64,000 bases of DNA from Pipra filicauda (GCF_003945595.2 NW_024103729.1:1174950-1238949), one strand, 5' to 3'; counted from the first letter of the stretch, positions 50,925 to 64,000 are shown. A program made the numbers and translations. The notes: a model not told the origin generated them from the letters alone.

Positions 50925-51115
50925 CAGGTTCCCCGCCAGGAGTTATGGCCCCATCACATGCACGTGTGGCCCCATCTCAGCCCCTGCCAGGCCACAGCCT
51001 GGTCACACTGTGCCAGCAAAGGATGCCAGGGAGCGGGTGCTTTGCTCACAGACACGGTTTGTGCTGCCAACTTTGTTCTGGCTGTGACCCCGTGTGACAA
51101 GGTGGAGCCACAGGC
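50925..51115. other. GC-rich patch
   Basis: This stretch stands out as G+C-rich, with several CpGs (CCCGCC, CACGTG, GAGCGGG, CACGGT, CCCGTG) and many CCAG/CTGG words. Open frames in two plus-strand registers cross it, but neither shows a familiar domain. It could be a decayed repeat, a conserved element or an exon fragment. It also contains a perfect E-box-type CACGTG near 50962. Confidence 0.4.
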
Positions 51116-52940
51116 AGATGGAGAGAACAATGTCTTAACCTCCCCACCCTAAATCTACTGGAGTTTCCTGTTTCAAGTCCTTTAATTTTTTTTCTCCCAA
51201 AGAACACTCAAATTACAAAACACAAAGTTGAATTCAGCCTTGGTGAGAACAGGTGCAACTGCAAGGACATCAGAATCTTTCAGTTATGCCAAGGCCACAG
51301 TTATGCATAAAAAGGTATTAACCATATGGAAAGGAGGAGAGGTATTACAAAGAAAATTCCCCAATAACTCTTCCATATTTTGCCTTGTTTTTAATATGCA
51401 GTTATGTGGCAAAGACATTATTTCAAACAAAATCATATATATGAAGGCCACAGATAAAGTAAACAAAGGCTTAAGAATTTCAAAGTAAGCTGAAGAAATA
51501 TTTAGGTTTCTAAATTGCCCTCCAGAACTGGATGACTTGGGGTTTTTTGCAAAACTAGAGTGACTTCAAAGCTTGCATTAGAGAAGTGAAAGGGGGAAAA
51601 AAAGGGAAAAAAACGTCCCAGTGCTCCCTTGCTCCCTCACCCCCATCATGAAACTTAAGATACAAATAAAGATTTGTGGCTTTACATCTGCATATTTTGT
51701 ACTTAATCAGCTCTGCATTCCAGAGACCACCAAGCAGTGCTCATCAGGAAAGTCACAAAGTACAGCTACCATTAAAAGCTTCTAAAAAACAGCTCCTTTT
51801 TATGGCCTCCAACTGCTCTACCACAATGTAATTAGTCTCAGGGCAGTATAATCAAACACACTGATGACTTGGTGACCCAGTAACATTGACAGGGCCCAGG
51901 TAATGAGGGTAAATACCAGTGTAATCTTGTTAAGCAATATGATTTTTAACTTCAATCCCACCCATACTGTAGAGTTTTAAAGAGATTGGAATGAACTTGC
52001 TGATGCCAGCACTTGGGAAAAAAATGTAGGCACAAGTTGTTCTTCACGTCTTTCATACCAATTCGTTATTTGCTCTCTTTTGTTTCACTTTCATTGACTT
52101 CACTGCTGTGCCTTACAGGAAAACATATCACCACAGAACAAACCCTCAGAAAAACTGGCTACCTACATAATGTGTGCCATTTTTGTGGCTGATAATTCCC
52201 ATTGATTTCCTTAAAATTTCCCACAGCTACTTTCAAGGAAGAGTGCCTTTTATCAACTCCCATCAGAGCAGCTTATACAAGCCTCTAAACAAAACACAGA
52301 AGTCTCAAAAGGTTGTTGCCAAACTTAGGCAGACACCAGAGCATTGCCAGGGCTATTCTTCAGGCAGGGAATGAAGATTCAACCTCATAACATGGACATA
52401 CCCATACTCCAAACAGTATTTTTATAATAGTAGAACTCAAAGGGAGATCAGCTCCAAATGTAGAGTCAAACTTCCAAACTTCACTACTCAAAAGGGACTG
52501 ATTATTTTAAGATAAGCATTGTATGGAGCTATTCATTTAAAAGAACTGAAAACCAGAATTACTGGGGAGGCCAAGTGCCCCCAGCAAGAAACATCTACAG
52601 GTGTAGTTCTGTGAGCATCTCTTCCAGTGGCAGTGCCTTTCTAGCTTCTTATTATCCCCTTAGCTGTGCCATGCATTTAAGAGATTAACCTGCACATGTT
52701 CACTGTGCAACCACATGAACAAGGCATCACAGGCCATAATGATTCCCCAGTGCCATCCGCACAGAGAAGGGCAATGCTGAAATCAGCAGTGGCACTGATG
52801 GAAATTTTCATGAGTGTATGGCAGAACAGCAAACAAGTCAAGGTACAATTTTGTGGTAATATTTAAAGCAGTTCTATTCAGACAAGGACATGGAGCTGAA
52901 GATAGTGAAGAAAGTTCTGCAAGCTTTGTAAAGCAAGATT

Positions 52941-53012
52941 TGGTTCTTTTGGTTTGGTTGGGGCAGGGGGGGTTTGTTTGTTTATTTGTGGGTTGGTTGA
53001 TTAGGGGGAGTG
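52941..53012. repeat. T/G-rich tract with G runs
   Basis: TTTTGGTTTGGTTGGGGCAGGGGGGGTTTGTTTG followed by further GGTTGG and GGGGG units (shown in pieces here). It is the reverse-strand form of the AAACC-type tracts. Four or more closely spaced G runs make G-quadruplex folding on the plus strand conceivable, though most runs are only two bases long. Confidence 0.8.
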
Positions 53013-55633
53013 TTTAGCATTAAACTCTGAAAACACGTGAAAAAGCACTAAGCTTTGGGATGTCTCCCTTCAGAAGTTCTGAGAAAACAGCAGCACATCT
53101 CAAATACATAAGGACTTCTTTTCTTTAGCAGCAATGGCAGCCTAGGTCTTTTCTTTCCTCTCTCCCTGCTGCCAGCCTTGAGTTCCTGTCCACTCATCCT
53201 CTTGCTGTCACCTCCTAGTTGTGCCAAAGTAACCAGTTGTGGGGTCGCTCTGTGAAGCTGAACAGTGAATTGCTTGGGGTTTTAAAAACGATAGGAGAGA
53301 TTCTTTGACTTACAGGGATCTGGTTACAATGTGCTGCATCAGTGAAAACAAGTGGTGGGAAGCAGGAAGAACAAGAAAAGAACAAGCACAGGAACTGCTA
53401 AAGAGAAAAAGAACTGCCAAGAAAAGGTTCCTCAGTATCACTGTCTCCAAGACCATGATTTAACCTAATTAAGTTAATTAACTGGAAAATCTGAGAGAAA
53501 GAGTAGCTGGCATTTGCAAAAGGAACAAAAAAAAAAAGAAAGTGGAGCAGAGAAGGCTGTTAGCAGGAATGTGGATAACAGATCATCAGCATCTGCAGAA
53601 CAGAGAATAACACTGCAAATAGTAAGATCTGAAAAATTTTCAGGGACATGACTGACAAGCAAATATGTTCACCCAAACTGAATTAGAAATTAAATATGCA
53701 GAAAAGACATCTCTTCTAACTTCTGACTTTAAGTCATTTCAAATCTGCTGAGCTCCAGAGCTCATGGTCCAAACCTGAGCTTTAAACCCATACATCATCC
53801 TTTGCATCAGTCACATGAAATTTGATATAAAAATAAATCTATTACGTACATGAAAAATTTGAACTATTAAGATGATGATCTTAGTAAAGTATAAAGAGAG
53901 TTTCTGAATAATTTTCTCAATTCACAAGTTTTCCAAGTCACGATATCCCAAATAGCATAAAGACTTTGACAGAATTTATTTTTAAAATCTCATTTTGTGA
54001 AACTCAACTAACACAAGTTTTGAGGACAAATAAGTTATTCAGAAAATTACAACCATCTCAGAAAAGGACTTTGAAAGAAAGTGACTTTATCACCCCAGTT
54101 ACAATAGAATAGCAATTTAACCATCTCCACATCTGTAGGCAACTGAAATGCTATAATTACAAATCTAGCATCAGACCACACAAAATTGGTCAGAAAATTA
54201 TCGAGAGACAGCATACACAGCACCAACAGGCAGAATTAATGCCTTAAGAGCAGAGGCAAGAAGCATCAAAGACTATCTACTCAGTGATGACCTGTTCTCC
54301 TAAGTGTCATTGCTTCCCTCTAGATAAGACATGTTATTTCAGTAAGCAGTAAGCTCTTCCTCTCCTCCCTCTCTACAGATGGAATAAATTTATATTCTAG
54401 GCTAGAGAGATTAGACAAAAAGGAAATTGGATCATTATTAGACTCCATAGAGAAAAGCAAATTGGTAAGGTATAGACATTATCAAGCCCAGTTTCTGTTT
54501 AGGAAAACGGAAAGATGCCTCATCCTGAAGCAGGGAAAAGCATCTGGTGTGTTTGGGCATGAGCCTAGATTTGGTTATAGATAGGTTCAAATCCATTACC
54601 TTGGGAAAGTCACCAGATTAAAACTTAAAAATCTGTAGATAGCCAGGCACTACTGGGTGTATTCCCCCCACCAACTCAGCAGTAAGTTATACATCTGCAC
54701 TGTAAACATAACACATTAAATACTGAGACACGCATGAACACTTATAATGATCCTAAGAGATAAAAATGGGACTTGAGATAAAGCAACCAAAATTACCAGG
54801 AGCTCATACAGGAGATTACCACGACTTAAAATAGTAGGACTTGTCTTACAGTATTATGACTATTCTAGGAAAGAGTCTATTGCCACTACTATTTAATAGC
54901 ATTTATAGATTCCCTTTGGTCTGAGTTGACTGCATAGAATCTGACTCTGCAAAACAAAACAATCCTTGAGTTACTCTATGTCCTTTCAGCCATAGTTTTC
55001 AGTCATGACAAATAGAGAGAGATGAAGGTGGCCAAGTAAAATATGTCTGCAAATATTACTCTACCTCATTCAACTTCTATTTTCTCTACACAAGCAGTAC
55101 TCACTGTACAGTCAAACTGCCTGTTTGGTGACAGAACATGAAATTTCCTCCTCTAGTGGGTTTCCAAAGCAGTAAGACATGCTCTATTTTAAGGGTTACT
55201 CTAGTTTGAGCTGTGTAAAGCTGGGATTCATACTCAACTGAAGCTCATTAAAAACACTTTTGATTGCTTTTATAATGTATGGTGACAAGCCTAACTCCAT
55301 TAACCTACTGAAGCTTAAAATTATTATTGTGCTCACTGTCCTCATCACTAAAGGATAATAAAGATGTCACAGCATATTATTTAAAGAAAGTTACCATTAA
55401 ATGGACAAAAAAAGAGATAATTGATCTGGTACAAGGTTTCAAATGCACTCTATCTACATTCATGAAAACTTTCAAGGGATACTTCTGTTATAAAACAGAA
55501 AACGTCATAGTTTCATGCTACATATTTGCAAAGATTAAATAAGCAGTGCAGCTTTAAGCATTTCTACAGAAAAACATCAGCCACCTGGGGTAGAGACTGA
55601 AAGCAAGGGAACCAGAACACAGAAGTTCCTTGC

Positions 55634-55651
55634 AAAAAAAAAAAAAACCAA
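55634..55651 (+). repeat. Poly(A) run, 14 bases, with CCAA continuation
   Basis: A run of 14 A followed by CCAA. Simple repeat with no recognisable retroposon body upstream. Confidence 0.75.
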
Positions 55652-56283
55652 ACATGTAAGAAGTGGAAGGAGCCAATTTGCAAGTAGTGGGGAGAGAAAC
55701 CACACAATCACTCAGCTCCTCTCTCCTAAAGGTGAGTCAGGACTCTGAGGTCCTTAGATCCTCACACCTTTCTTGCAGCTCAGTATTGGCCCCTCTTACA
55801 CAACAGCTTCATCTTGGTGTATTTCTCTCTTTTATACAAATAGTGAAATCCTTTTTGCATTATTTTCTATTTCAACATTGTACCTTGCTGTCCAGTTTGT
55901 TCCTTCATTCATCTATACAAGGAAAGCTGAAACAGCTTCAGTACAGCCTTTTCCTTCCTCTCTTTTTTTCTCTCTACTACAAATGACCTTAATAGGTATC
56001 TGAAGACCCAGAAAAACATGCAGCACACAAACCAGACTACAAACAATGTATGAACAAGCAGGTACTTGATTTTTACAGGGCTGTTTTGTTGTATGATTTT
56101 TGTTTGTTTGGGGGTTTTTAATTCCTGTTCTGCACATAATGTGTACCACAAAAATGAAGGTGTGAGAGAAATTAGAGCTAGAAACCAATGACAACCTTAT
56201 TCCTAAGCCTGTAAGTTTTTATCTCCAAGACTGGCAATTGAAAAAATAAAAGACAAAACCACCTGACTTTGCATTAAAGTAAA

Positions 56284-56420
56284 TTAAAAAAAACCAAACA
56301 CACTCACATCCCTAAACAAAACAAACAAACAAAAAAAACCCAAACCCAAAAAAGACCCCAACCAAACAAAAAAACCCCAAACCCACAAAATTAAACAAAG
56401 CAAACATAAAAACCCACCAA
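56284..56420 (+). repeat. Long A/C-rich AAACC-type tract
   Basis: About 137 bases dominated by AAACC, AAAACCC and ACAAACAAAC units, with minor interruptions (CTCACATCCC near 56305, AAGACCCC near 56352). Third large member of the same repeat class on the plus strand. Confidence 0.9.
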
Positions 56421-59400
56421 AGTGTTCTTTGAGTATTTCTAGATTCCCAGCAAGAGGAAGAGCCTACCTTACCACCTGCCTCCATGCACAAAAAATACTT
56501 AAGCTCAGGGTAAAAAACAGGTGGACATCCCTCACTAATAAAAATAAATAAGCAGCAGCATATTTAAACAGAGAGGGCAGTATGGCTGTTATATTAGCAA
56601 TAGGTAGCATATAGTAGCTTAATAATTGGCTTATAAATAGCCTCTAGACATGCCATATTTGGGATGTGCAATTTTAAGTAAGAGTGAGTCACTTCTGCAT
56701 GCTTGGGTGCTATGAACTTGATTTTGGCCATGCCAATTAAAGCTCAGAATTCAAAGCTACTGAACTAAAAATGTATTTCGGAAAGTGATGTCTCCTTCTA
56801 AATATTCTTCACTTCCAGGTGGTGGGGGGAGCACGCACACCAGATGCAGTGTTTGGAAATATAGCTGAGTCATGAGCTAGAACAAGAAAGAAGCTGATCT
56901 GCAGAAGAATAGAGCTACTTATTAAAGTCAATTCACCAAGAGCCAGGAGAAATTAAGAAAAAAAAAAGCAGAAAAAAAATTCAATTCCTCTCTCTTTTCT
57001 TTGCATAAAAAGCAACAAAGCTATGGATAACTTACCAAGAATAAAAGGAAATCTAAATAATTGTAGAACTTAATTGTGTTATGATGCCCAAATATAACTG
57101 AATACCACTAGTTCTTAAATCTAAATAATAAGCAGGGAATTCCGGTGGACTTTAAACAGAAAGGTCAGACAAGTGTCTCCATCAGCAAAGCTATGCCAAT
57201 AATAGAAACTATGTATTTGTAAAAACATATTGTGAAACTGGAGTAATTTGACCAGATTTAGACAGAAAAGCAACACTGCTGCCCTTTTTTTTTTTCTTTT
57301 TAAGAGCTAAGTATCAGCTGCAGCTAGATAGAAACAGGAGCCGGAAGAAGACTGGTTTTACAGTAATCACTGTATTGGTGCTGAACCATTTCATCAAATT
57401 GTGCCATACACTTTTAACAAACACAGAAATGCAAGAAAGCTTACACACAACATGCCAGGTCTCCATTATGAATCCTGTCATTTCAAGACTAGAGTACATG
57501 AATAAACATTTTCTTTTCAAAAGGAATGAGAGACAGTGCCTGGTTGCCCAGCACAGCTGCAGTGTTAGCACAGAACAGCTGGTTTCATAAACCACAGCCC
57601 TGGCTTGTCACACATGTTCAGCTGAAATTAGAAACAGTAGAGTTCAGGGGTTAAGAGACAAGTTTACACGACACACAACTACCCAGAGCATTACTGGAAT
57701 TTGCTAGTGAACTCACTCAGGGGAAGAATTTGTCAGGGAGGTTTTCAGCAGAGGAACAATGCATGGGAGCTTTCAAGCTCTCAATTTGTAGCACGCCGTC
57801 CTGGCAGTAAAGCAGGTTGGGGAATAAGAGACAATGTTTAATCAAGTAGAAGTTTTACAGTGCATTTCTATGGTTTCTGTTTCTAATTTGATCAGTGCAG
57901 CCCACACTAACATACTCTTTCTAAATTGAAATGCAGTGTTGTGTGCATAACCACCATGATAGCAGTGAGACATATACTACTTTCTTCCTCTACATTTTGT
58001 GTTCAAGCTTCTCTGAAACTCCTCATCCAACATGGAAAACCAATTCCTACTTTGATGTCTTTCCCACACCCCCTGACACTTTCTGCAGTCAGGGGCTTTG
58101 TACTTCCCTCTCAGCAGACAGGAGACTACAAAAAAAGTCTACAACCTCATGTGGAACATAGGTTATGTTTTAAGTTCAAAGTCAGTATATTTTAATGCAA
58201 TAGAGCCTCACCAGTTTCCATAAGTAAAACTTTTGTGCCATTCAGCAGAGCTTTTCTACATTTAAGGAGTCTCACGGTCTGTTAATTTGTTCTTGGAATG
58301 ACATTGCAGTCTCCTAATTATTTAGCATTTGATTTTTCCACCTCACCAAAGGACAGTTGCAGGGAGATAAGTTACTCACTCTAGAGGCACCATCAGCAAT
58401 ACCACCACTGCAGCCTTTGAAGAGTTCATGCCACAGCAATTCATCCAGCCTAGAGCCTCTTGGTCACCTGGGGTAAAATGTGCACCTCCCCATTGCTGGG
58501 AACATCTGGCACAGTCCTGCTACAAAGAACATGAGTGCCAACACCACAAACCAATGCTTCCTTCTCAGAATATCCTTCCTGGCAGTATTGTCTCATGCTA
58601 CTTGTCATACCACTTAAGTGAATACTAATCATTTATGGATTCCTCCCTTCCCCTAACAATGGATACACTTATCTGACCTTCTAACACTTTCAAAGATTAA
58701 GGGGAATGAGTTGCATTGTTTAAAAATCAGCCCTATAATATGGATCTTACTGAAAGTTATTCGAACATCACTCACGCAGTCACATCATCCTCAGAAAAAG
58801 AATCCTGCATTCCAGCCTTACTCATTCATTATCATAAAGTGGGTAATTGGTATCATTAACATTCTTCCCAGCTGGAAAGAATGCCCTTCCACATTGTAGC
58901 TAAAGCAATATGTTGTTCAGAGATGCCTGTTCTTCCACAGACATTTAATGGAAACTTAAATTTTTCATTTATTCCTTTTCTTTATTAAAAGACTACTACG
59001 TAAAGTACTCTTTGAACTCCTGAAGAAACTAAAATATATCAGTCAAAGAACAAATCCTGCAACAACTATAAACCAGCAATGACTATTTTGGCATTTGAGC
59101 ATGATTATTTCATATCCATTCCTATGAATGGGAAAAACAGAGCCATAACTATTAAAAGAATCTAGCTGTATGAAATCAAACCCGTGAATCCCTTTTATGC
59201 AGAAAGCATACAGTGGAAATTAATACCAAGTGACAGAAGCTTGTTTTTTCCTTATGAAAGTTTATGCATGCTGTGATTTGTAGGTCTATTTTTACGAAAA
59301 GCCAGTTCTCTTTATATAATTAGAACAGCTCTTGAGGCAGGAAGAATATAATAGGCAATAATGACTTCGAACTAAGAAAGCCTCACTGGAGTTCGCACGA

Positions 59401-61728
59401 CGTCACAGCCAAAGCATCTTGCACAAGGAGAGTTCTCTGAAACAAGAGACAAAAGCAATCCGGGGGAGGAGCAGCATTCAGCTGCAGACATTTTTCCTAT
59501 TCCTTTGGCTGTGAACATGAATGGCTGGAAAACTGACAAGTTTTCACAGGCATGACTGAGCCCACTTCTTGACTTGGAATTAAATGGGACACAAGGCTTT
59601 GGCTGGCCAAGATCACTAAGCATGAACAAAAATTAAAACTAAAATTACCTTCACTGTTTATGTCAGCGTAAGAAAAAAAAAAACAAAAGCAATTGGGAAT
59701 GGCACTGTTTATTGTTTGGCAGGAGTCCATCATTACTATGGGCTAACAAGAACTGAAGAGAAAGAGAATTAACCCTAGTGTTGTTCCAACCTGGACAATA
59801 AAACATAGTAAATTCTGTGTTGCCCAAATTAAAAAATAAATTACTTTTGTTTACACCTATGATTACCATAGATTATGCCTTAATTTTTGTAAGCTAACAT
59901 GATCATACTTTGGGCATTCTCTACTTCATCTGCACTAAAGCCACTCTCTGTGGTAAAGGTCTATGGTAAAGCTAAACCAAGGGCTTTCATATTAACAACC
60001 CTGCCCCACAGTAATATTGATGCAAGGCAATCATCATTCTAACTCTTCCTTCAAGGCAGTGAAGAGCAGCATCAACAGAGTCCCCGCCACAGTGACGGCA
60101 GCTCTCACCCTCAGCCCCAGGCAAGTTCTCAAAGTGAGACGTCAGAGGCAACTTTTCACTACCTACATGCCCCATCTAGAACTGTGCAGCTCAGAGTGCT
60201 GCCCTCCCACTTAATGACTTAATAAAGCTATGGATTACATACTAAAATGAACTTTTGCATTTACTCATGTCAGAAAATAAAAGGCTTTATAGTACTTTGT
60301 ACTCCTTAGAAATAAGACTGAGCTGACAGGCTTTCTGGCATTTCTGACACTTGAAACCCTGCTGACTGGACTGAAAACCTGATGAGCAAGTTCCCTGGCG
60401 GAATCTGGCAAACAGCATCCAAACACAGTTATCTCTTTACAATCAAACAGAAAACTGCACTGTAGACACATGAAAAAAATCTAAGCTAGAAGAAAAATAA
60501 AGATGTATTAAGTGAAGTTCTCAATGTCTCTTAAAAAAACCTCTAGAAACCTGAGACCATTTATTTACATTATCTGGGTTACAAAATTATTCTTTCCCAC
60601 CCCCATTCTAGCCATTAGAAGCTAACTGCTTACTCATCCTAAAAAATAAATAACTTCAACCCACTCAACATTAACAGACACAGAACAAAATCTTAAAATA
60701 ATTGCTGTAATCTTAGGTTTTAATCTTGCAAAAAATTAAGTGGATGAATAATTCTGCATCCAAGAGTTATCCCCCTCAACTTCAATACATGCAGCGTTAA
60801 CTTTACATATTATGTTCCACTTATATGCACTTTACATAAACCTGAGGAGATTCTACAAGCACACATTAAAAAACATTGGCTTGGGGCATAAAAATTGCAC
60901 CAAAAAAAAAGTCACAGGAAAAAAAAGCTATCTAAATTTACAGTTCTAAAAGTTACAATGTCTACATAGAAACATAGTTATGGAACCAGTAGGAGGAAAG
61001 TATGGTTAGAAAATGGGGAATCATAATTCATTAAAAATGACATGCTAGTAAAACAGCAGAATTATGAGCAACTTCTTGGTTAAATTTGGGCCAATGATGA
61101 AAGATGGCAAAGGCTGTGAAAATCTGCAAGTTTAAAAACAAATTTCAGACAAAAATAGTGTTGCATGAAGTGCAAGAAATGGTGGAGGGCAAACATGTAA
61201 AACCTCCCAGTAATATTGATTAGCTTTCATCAAATATTAGTATTCTATTTTTGAAGAATGCTCATAAGATATATGATTCTTCTTCCCTGTTTATCTGGCT
61301 TCATATTCCCCACTACACACATGCTGCTGTGCATCAAAACAGCTCACAAAACATGCAGAAAGGAGGTTCAGTGTGACTTTGATCTTACCATCTTTGACAG
61401 CACCAGATTTTCGTAAAGCCATTTGAAAGTTTTAAGTTTATAGAAACAAAGGTGCTACTACAAGAGCTGTTGTCCCATGGGATCAAGGCAGTCATGGAAG
61501 ACATTGGCAAGGACGCTAGAAATCTTGGCTCTTATATAAGAAGTACAGCAAATCATAAACTGCCTTTATCTAAACCCGAGTGTTCTCACCTGTGTGACAC
61601 GGCCCAGACAGCACCATGGGCACTGCAGTGTTTCTAGCTCAGGTATCCAACCAGAGAAATAAGAGGTGAATGCCACCAGTGAACTGGTATCACACAGTTC
61701 ACTTCTGTTCTCACTGGCAACGTAGGGC

Positions 61729-61746
61729 TTTTTTTTTTTTTTTTTT
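61729..61746. repeat. Poly(T) run, 18 bases
   Basis: Uninterrupted run of 18 T. It could be a reverse-strand poly(A) tail, but the sequence that would be the retroposon body (higher coordinates give the TSD side, lower coordinates the body) is not recognisable as any gene or SINE. Confidence 0.85.
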
Positions 61747-62915
61747 GATGTAGATGACACAGTATCGCTTCTCATCTCATTTATACTCTTTCAACTGCTC
61801 CCATTCCCCTCAGGAATCTCTTGAGCAATAGTCTAACCTCACTGAGCTGAACTGAAATACAGACTATACTCTCTTCCTGGGGAATAAGAACAAGGTAAAA
61901 TTTCCCTTTCATTTGATGCTGTGCTCAGGCCTCAAGTTGTAACACAAAATTCAGCAAGATATCTATGAAATACTGAAAGAGCAAGGTGAGCACTGGAGAG
62001 AGGCTTGGCTCCAGTCTTGCTTCTCAAGAAAGGCAGCTGAATCAGCATGGAAGTCAAGGTGAAATGTCACTGGCATGTAAATCACTACAGCCCTAAAAAA
62101 GTGTAGAAAAGGTCCTTGTGACTGTTTCTGATTTAATGCTTCCTGAAGTCCTTCTGAAGTACTTGTAACTTGCTCAGTGTTTTGCGCCAACAAAATCAAA
62201 AATTATAAAAAAACCTCCACCACACCAATATATGTGTTTCTTTGCACTACTGAAAAATCAAAGTTATTAGAAACACAAATTAAATTAGCTGTAGTATATG
62301 AATACTACACTCAGTCATTTTAGTTTCTTGTATGGCAAGGTTGTTAGTTTTTAAATTCTCAGCTGACTTCACAGGCTTTAGGTCCAAAATTTCCATCTAT
62401 TTCCACAACCTCTTAGTCTGAACCCAACTCAGTAAGATCTTATTAGCTTTGAAGCTTCTCCCTGTCCCTTTTCTTTACTCTAACCACAACAAGAATGAAA
62501 ACATGAAAAAGATTCACCATTAATTTTACAGAGACAATTAAACATTTCTTAGGACATTTTGGCAAGCTGGTAAATCACCTCCATCAGCCTTTATTCACAG
62601 GTGAGCCTTTGCTTATGAGTAACTGGCAAATGCTCTTCACTTTAGAGCCAGCACATGAATCTCTCTCTAAATCAGACTGTCACCCTTTGTCCCCTGGCTC
62701 TGAGAGCAGCTTGGCTCATGTCGAGGAGATCAGTGCATGGGGCAAGGTACTAAGAAATAAGAGAATACTTAAATCTCACTGATTGGAGCTTATTGTTTAA
62801 ATTTAAAGCACAAAATTCTGAATCCAGCAGAGAATCCCAGTCTTGAAAAATAGCTAATGTTATTACATTTTTCTTCAAGCTTTTGATTCAGTCTATTAAG
62901 AGACATTTCACTTCC

Positions 62916-63173
62916 TTATCCTTCCTTATTAAGAAAACAGACCTTATATAGATCCAACTGTTTACCCAATAATTTACCACCTTTCACAATATCTTCAACA
63001 GTACCTTTTAGCTGATCAGAGCCAAGGCTAATATCCAGACATAAAACCCATTCTCTGCTCTCCAATATTGCAATAGACCAAAACGACATTCCGCAAACAG
63101 CAAGATTCTTTTTAAGTAGACATCCATCAAAAATGCATTTTTCCTCACCACATTGGCCTTGAAGACACTGCAT
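62916..63173 (-). CDS. Weak coding candidate, 85 codons, unidentified
   Basis: A minus-strand frame whose product looks more protein-like than most short frames here. It has four early cysteines (CLQGQCGEEKCIFDGC), a tryptophan-containing hydrophobic middle (FWSIAILESREWVLCLDIS) and a hydrophilic end. Possible donors occur inside it (ATTGG|GTAAAC near 62966, AAG|GTCTGT near 62942), but there is no strong acceptor upstream. I do not recognise the family. It could be an exon of a minus-strand gene running toward lower coordinates, or chance. Confidence 0.12.
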   Translation of the reverse strand: MQCLQGQCGEEKCIFDGCLLKKNLAVCGMSFWSIAILESREWVLCLDISLGSDQLKGTVEDIVKGGKLLGKQLDLYKVCFLNKEG

Positions 63174-64000
63174 TTTCCAATTTCCTACATGCTGCTTAAT
63201 GCTATGCAGTGTCAGTCACACCACATTATGTCATTTTATACAGCAGGTCAGCAGGAACCGCCATGTTCAGAGATACCTGATATTTTGCCAAATCATTTGG
63301 CACATCTCACATTCTCATCAATTTAAATTACTTGCAGATCATTTCAAAAGAGACATAATTATTGGCAACCATTCATAAGATGGCAGATAGCCTACTGAGT
63401 GCTTTGCTGGCCTTCTCATCCATCTATAAACTGCAAGATAGACAGATTTCCCTAAAACAATGTAACTGTATGTCAGATTAATACATGTATAATTCTTGCT
63501 TACACTTACTATCTTGGGGATGCTCTGCAGTTCTTCCTTACAGTAAATAGTACTTCATCCTACAGCTTCTCTAAAGGCAGCTCAGAATCAGTGTTACTAG
63601 GAATACCAGATTCTGACCCTGAGGCTGAGATTATATAATACTTGATTCAAGTATTAATTCAATGCCATATACTTTCTAAAGTAAGCATATATCTTTCATT
63701 CTATTAAACATTTAACTTTTACAGTAATTCTACGCCAACTACAGCAGTTAAAGCACTCTTTACATACTGTAGATAACCAACCCTCTTCTTATTATGCACA
63801 TCTATTTTTGTGTCACCTTAACACATTGCATGTAGGAGCACAATAGGTAAGCAGTACCAAATTGAGTGTTAAGTTCTGGTTATACAAACAAGAACATTCT
63901 TGAAAAGGCCACAGGTAGTGAGAGCAAAACAAAAACCAGATTGCATGTATCATAACACAACACACTTTTCCGCAGGTGTCTGTGTAAAATACTGCTGCAA

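Larger units (their letters stand above)
38777..56283. other. Long non-coding stretch without recognised genes
   Basis: Over 17 kb of mostly A+T-rich, apparently single-copy sequence. Contents worth naming are a direct repeat plus palindrome at 40571-40614, a hairpin at 43695-43716, an A-run tract at 43869-43910, an octamer/OTX-type motif cluster at 45841-45890, purine-rich sequence at 49763-49808, a GC-rich patch at 50925-51115, a T/G tract at 52941-53012 and a poly(A) run at 55634-55647. Short open frames here carry no recognisable motif. Confidence 0.6.
56421..64000. other. Non-coding stretch without recognised genes
   Basis: A+T-rich sequence to the end of the window. It contains a poly(T) run at 61729-61746, a near-consensus CRE-like CGACGTCAC near 59399 in a somewhat CpG-enriched spot (59395-59475), and the weak coding candidate at 62916-63173. 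No RNA gene or recognisable transposon was found. Confidence 0.6.

Noticed and set aside
59395..59475. CRE-like CGACGTCAC with nearby CpGs as a promoter
   Set aside because: A single near-consensus site and a few CpGs, with no TATA box, initiator or downstream gene. Not enough for a promoter call.
1..64000. Prokaryotic features, CRISPR arrays, phage or plasmid genes, rRNA and tRNA genes
   Set aside because: No dense ORF packing, ribosome binding sites, spaced repeats, conserved rRNA words or tRNA cloverleaf sequence were seen. The composition is that of vertebrate nuclear DNA.

Overview
The window reads as nuclear DNA from a vertebrate, most probably a bird and perhaps a songbird. It is A+T-rich (about 60% by eye), CpG-poor, and sparse in interspersed repeats, with no Alu, L1 or tRNA-derived SINE visible. 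One degraded segment at about 23557-23612 looks like the 3' end of a CR1 retrotransposon, the dominant LINE of birds and reptiles. There are also several long A/C-rich tracts of the AAACC/AAAACC kind on one strand or the other (18811-18989, 38631-38776, 56284-56420, and the T/G-rich 10963-11052 and 52941-53012), which in my experience are common in songbird assemblies. The taxonomic call is an inference from these textures, not from a recognised gene.

No protein-coding gene, rRNA, tRNA, CRISPR array, prokaryotic operon or intact mobile element could be recognised. The many open frames of 60-110 codons are about what an A+T-rich 64 kb sequence gives by chance. They overlap each other on both strands, and I do not list them. 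The best coding hypothesis is a pair of minus-strand segments at 37102-37232 and 36340-36682. They are joined by a 419-base GT-AG interval with matching phase and would give a C-terminal stretch of about 157 residues ending in a stop. I do not recognise the protein and consider a chance arrangement quite possible. Two further minus-strand frames (32629-33084, the longest in the window, and 62916-63173) are listed at low confidence.

Layout: 1-10962 is non-coding with short tandem and palindromic elements. 10963-18810 holds a T/G tract, a 13-bp-arm hairpin, homeobox-type AT palindromes and a GC-rich pocket near 18 kb. 18811-18989 is the largest A-rich tract, with a 45-base poly(A). 18990-32628 contains the CR1 remnant, an AT-only stretch near 27.8 kb and a small CpG-dense pocket near 30.5 kb. 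32629-37232 contains the weak coding candidates. 37233-64000 is again non-coding, with A/C tracts, small hairpins, an octamer/OTX-type motif cluster near 45.85 kb and a GC-rich patch near 51 kb. The whole reads as an intergenic or large-intron interval. I see no multi-gene system, and nothing that supports an undescribed one.
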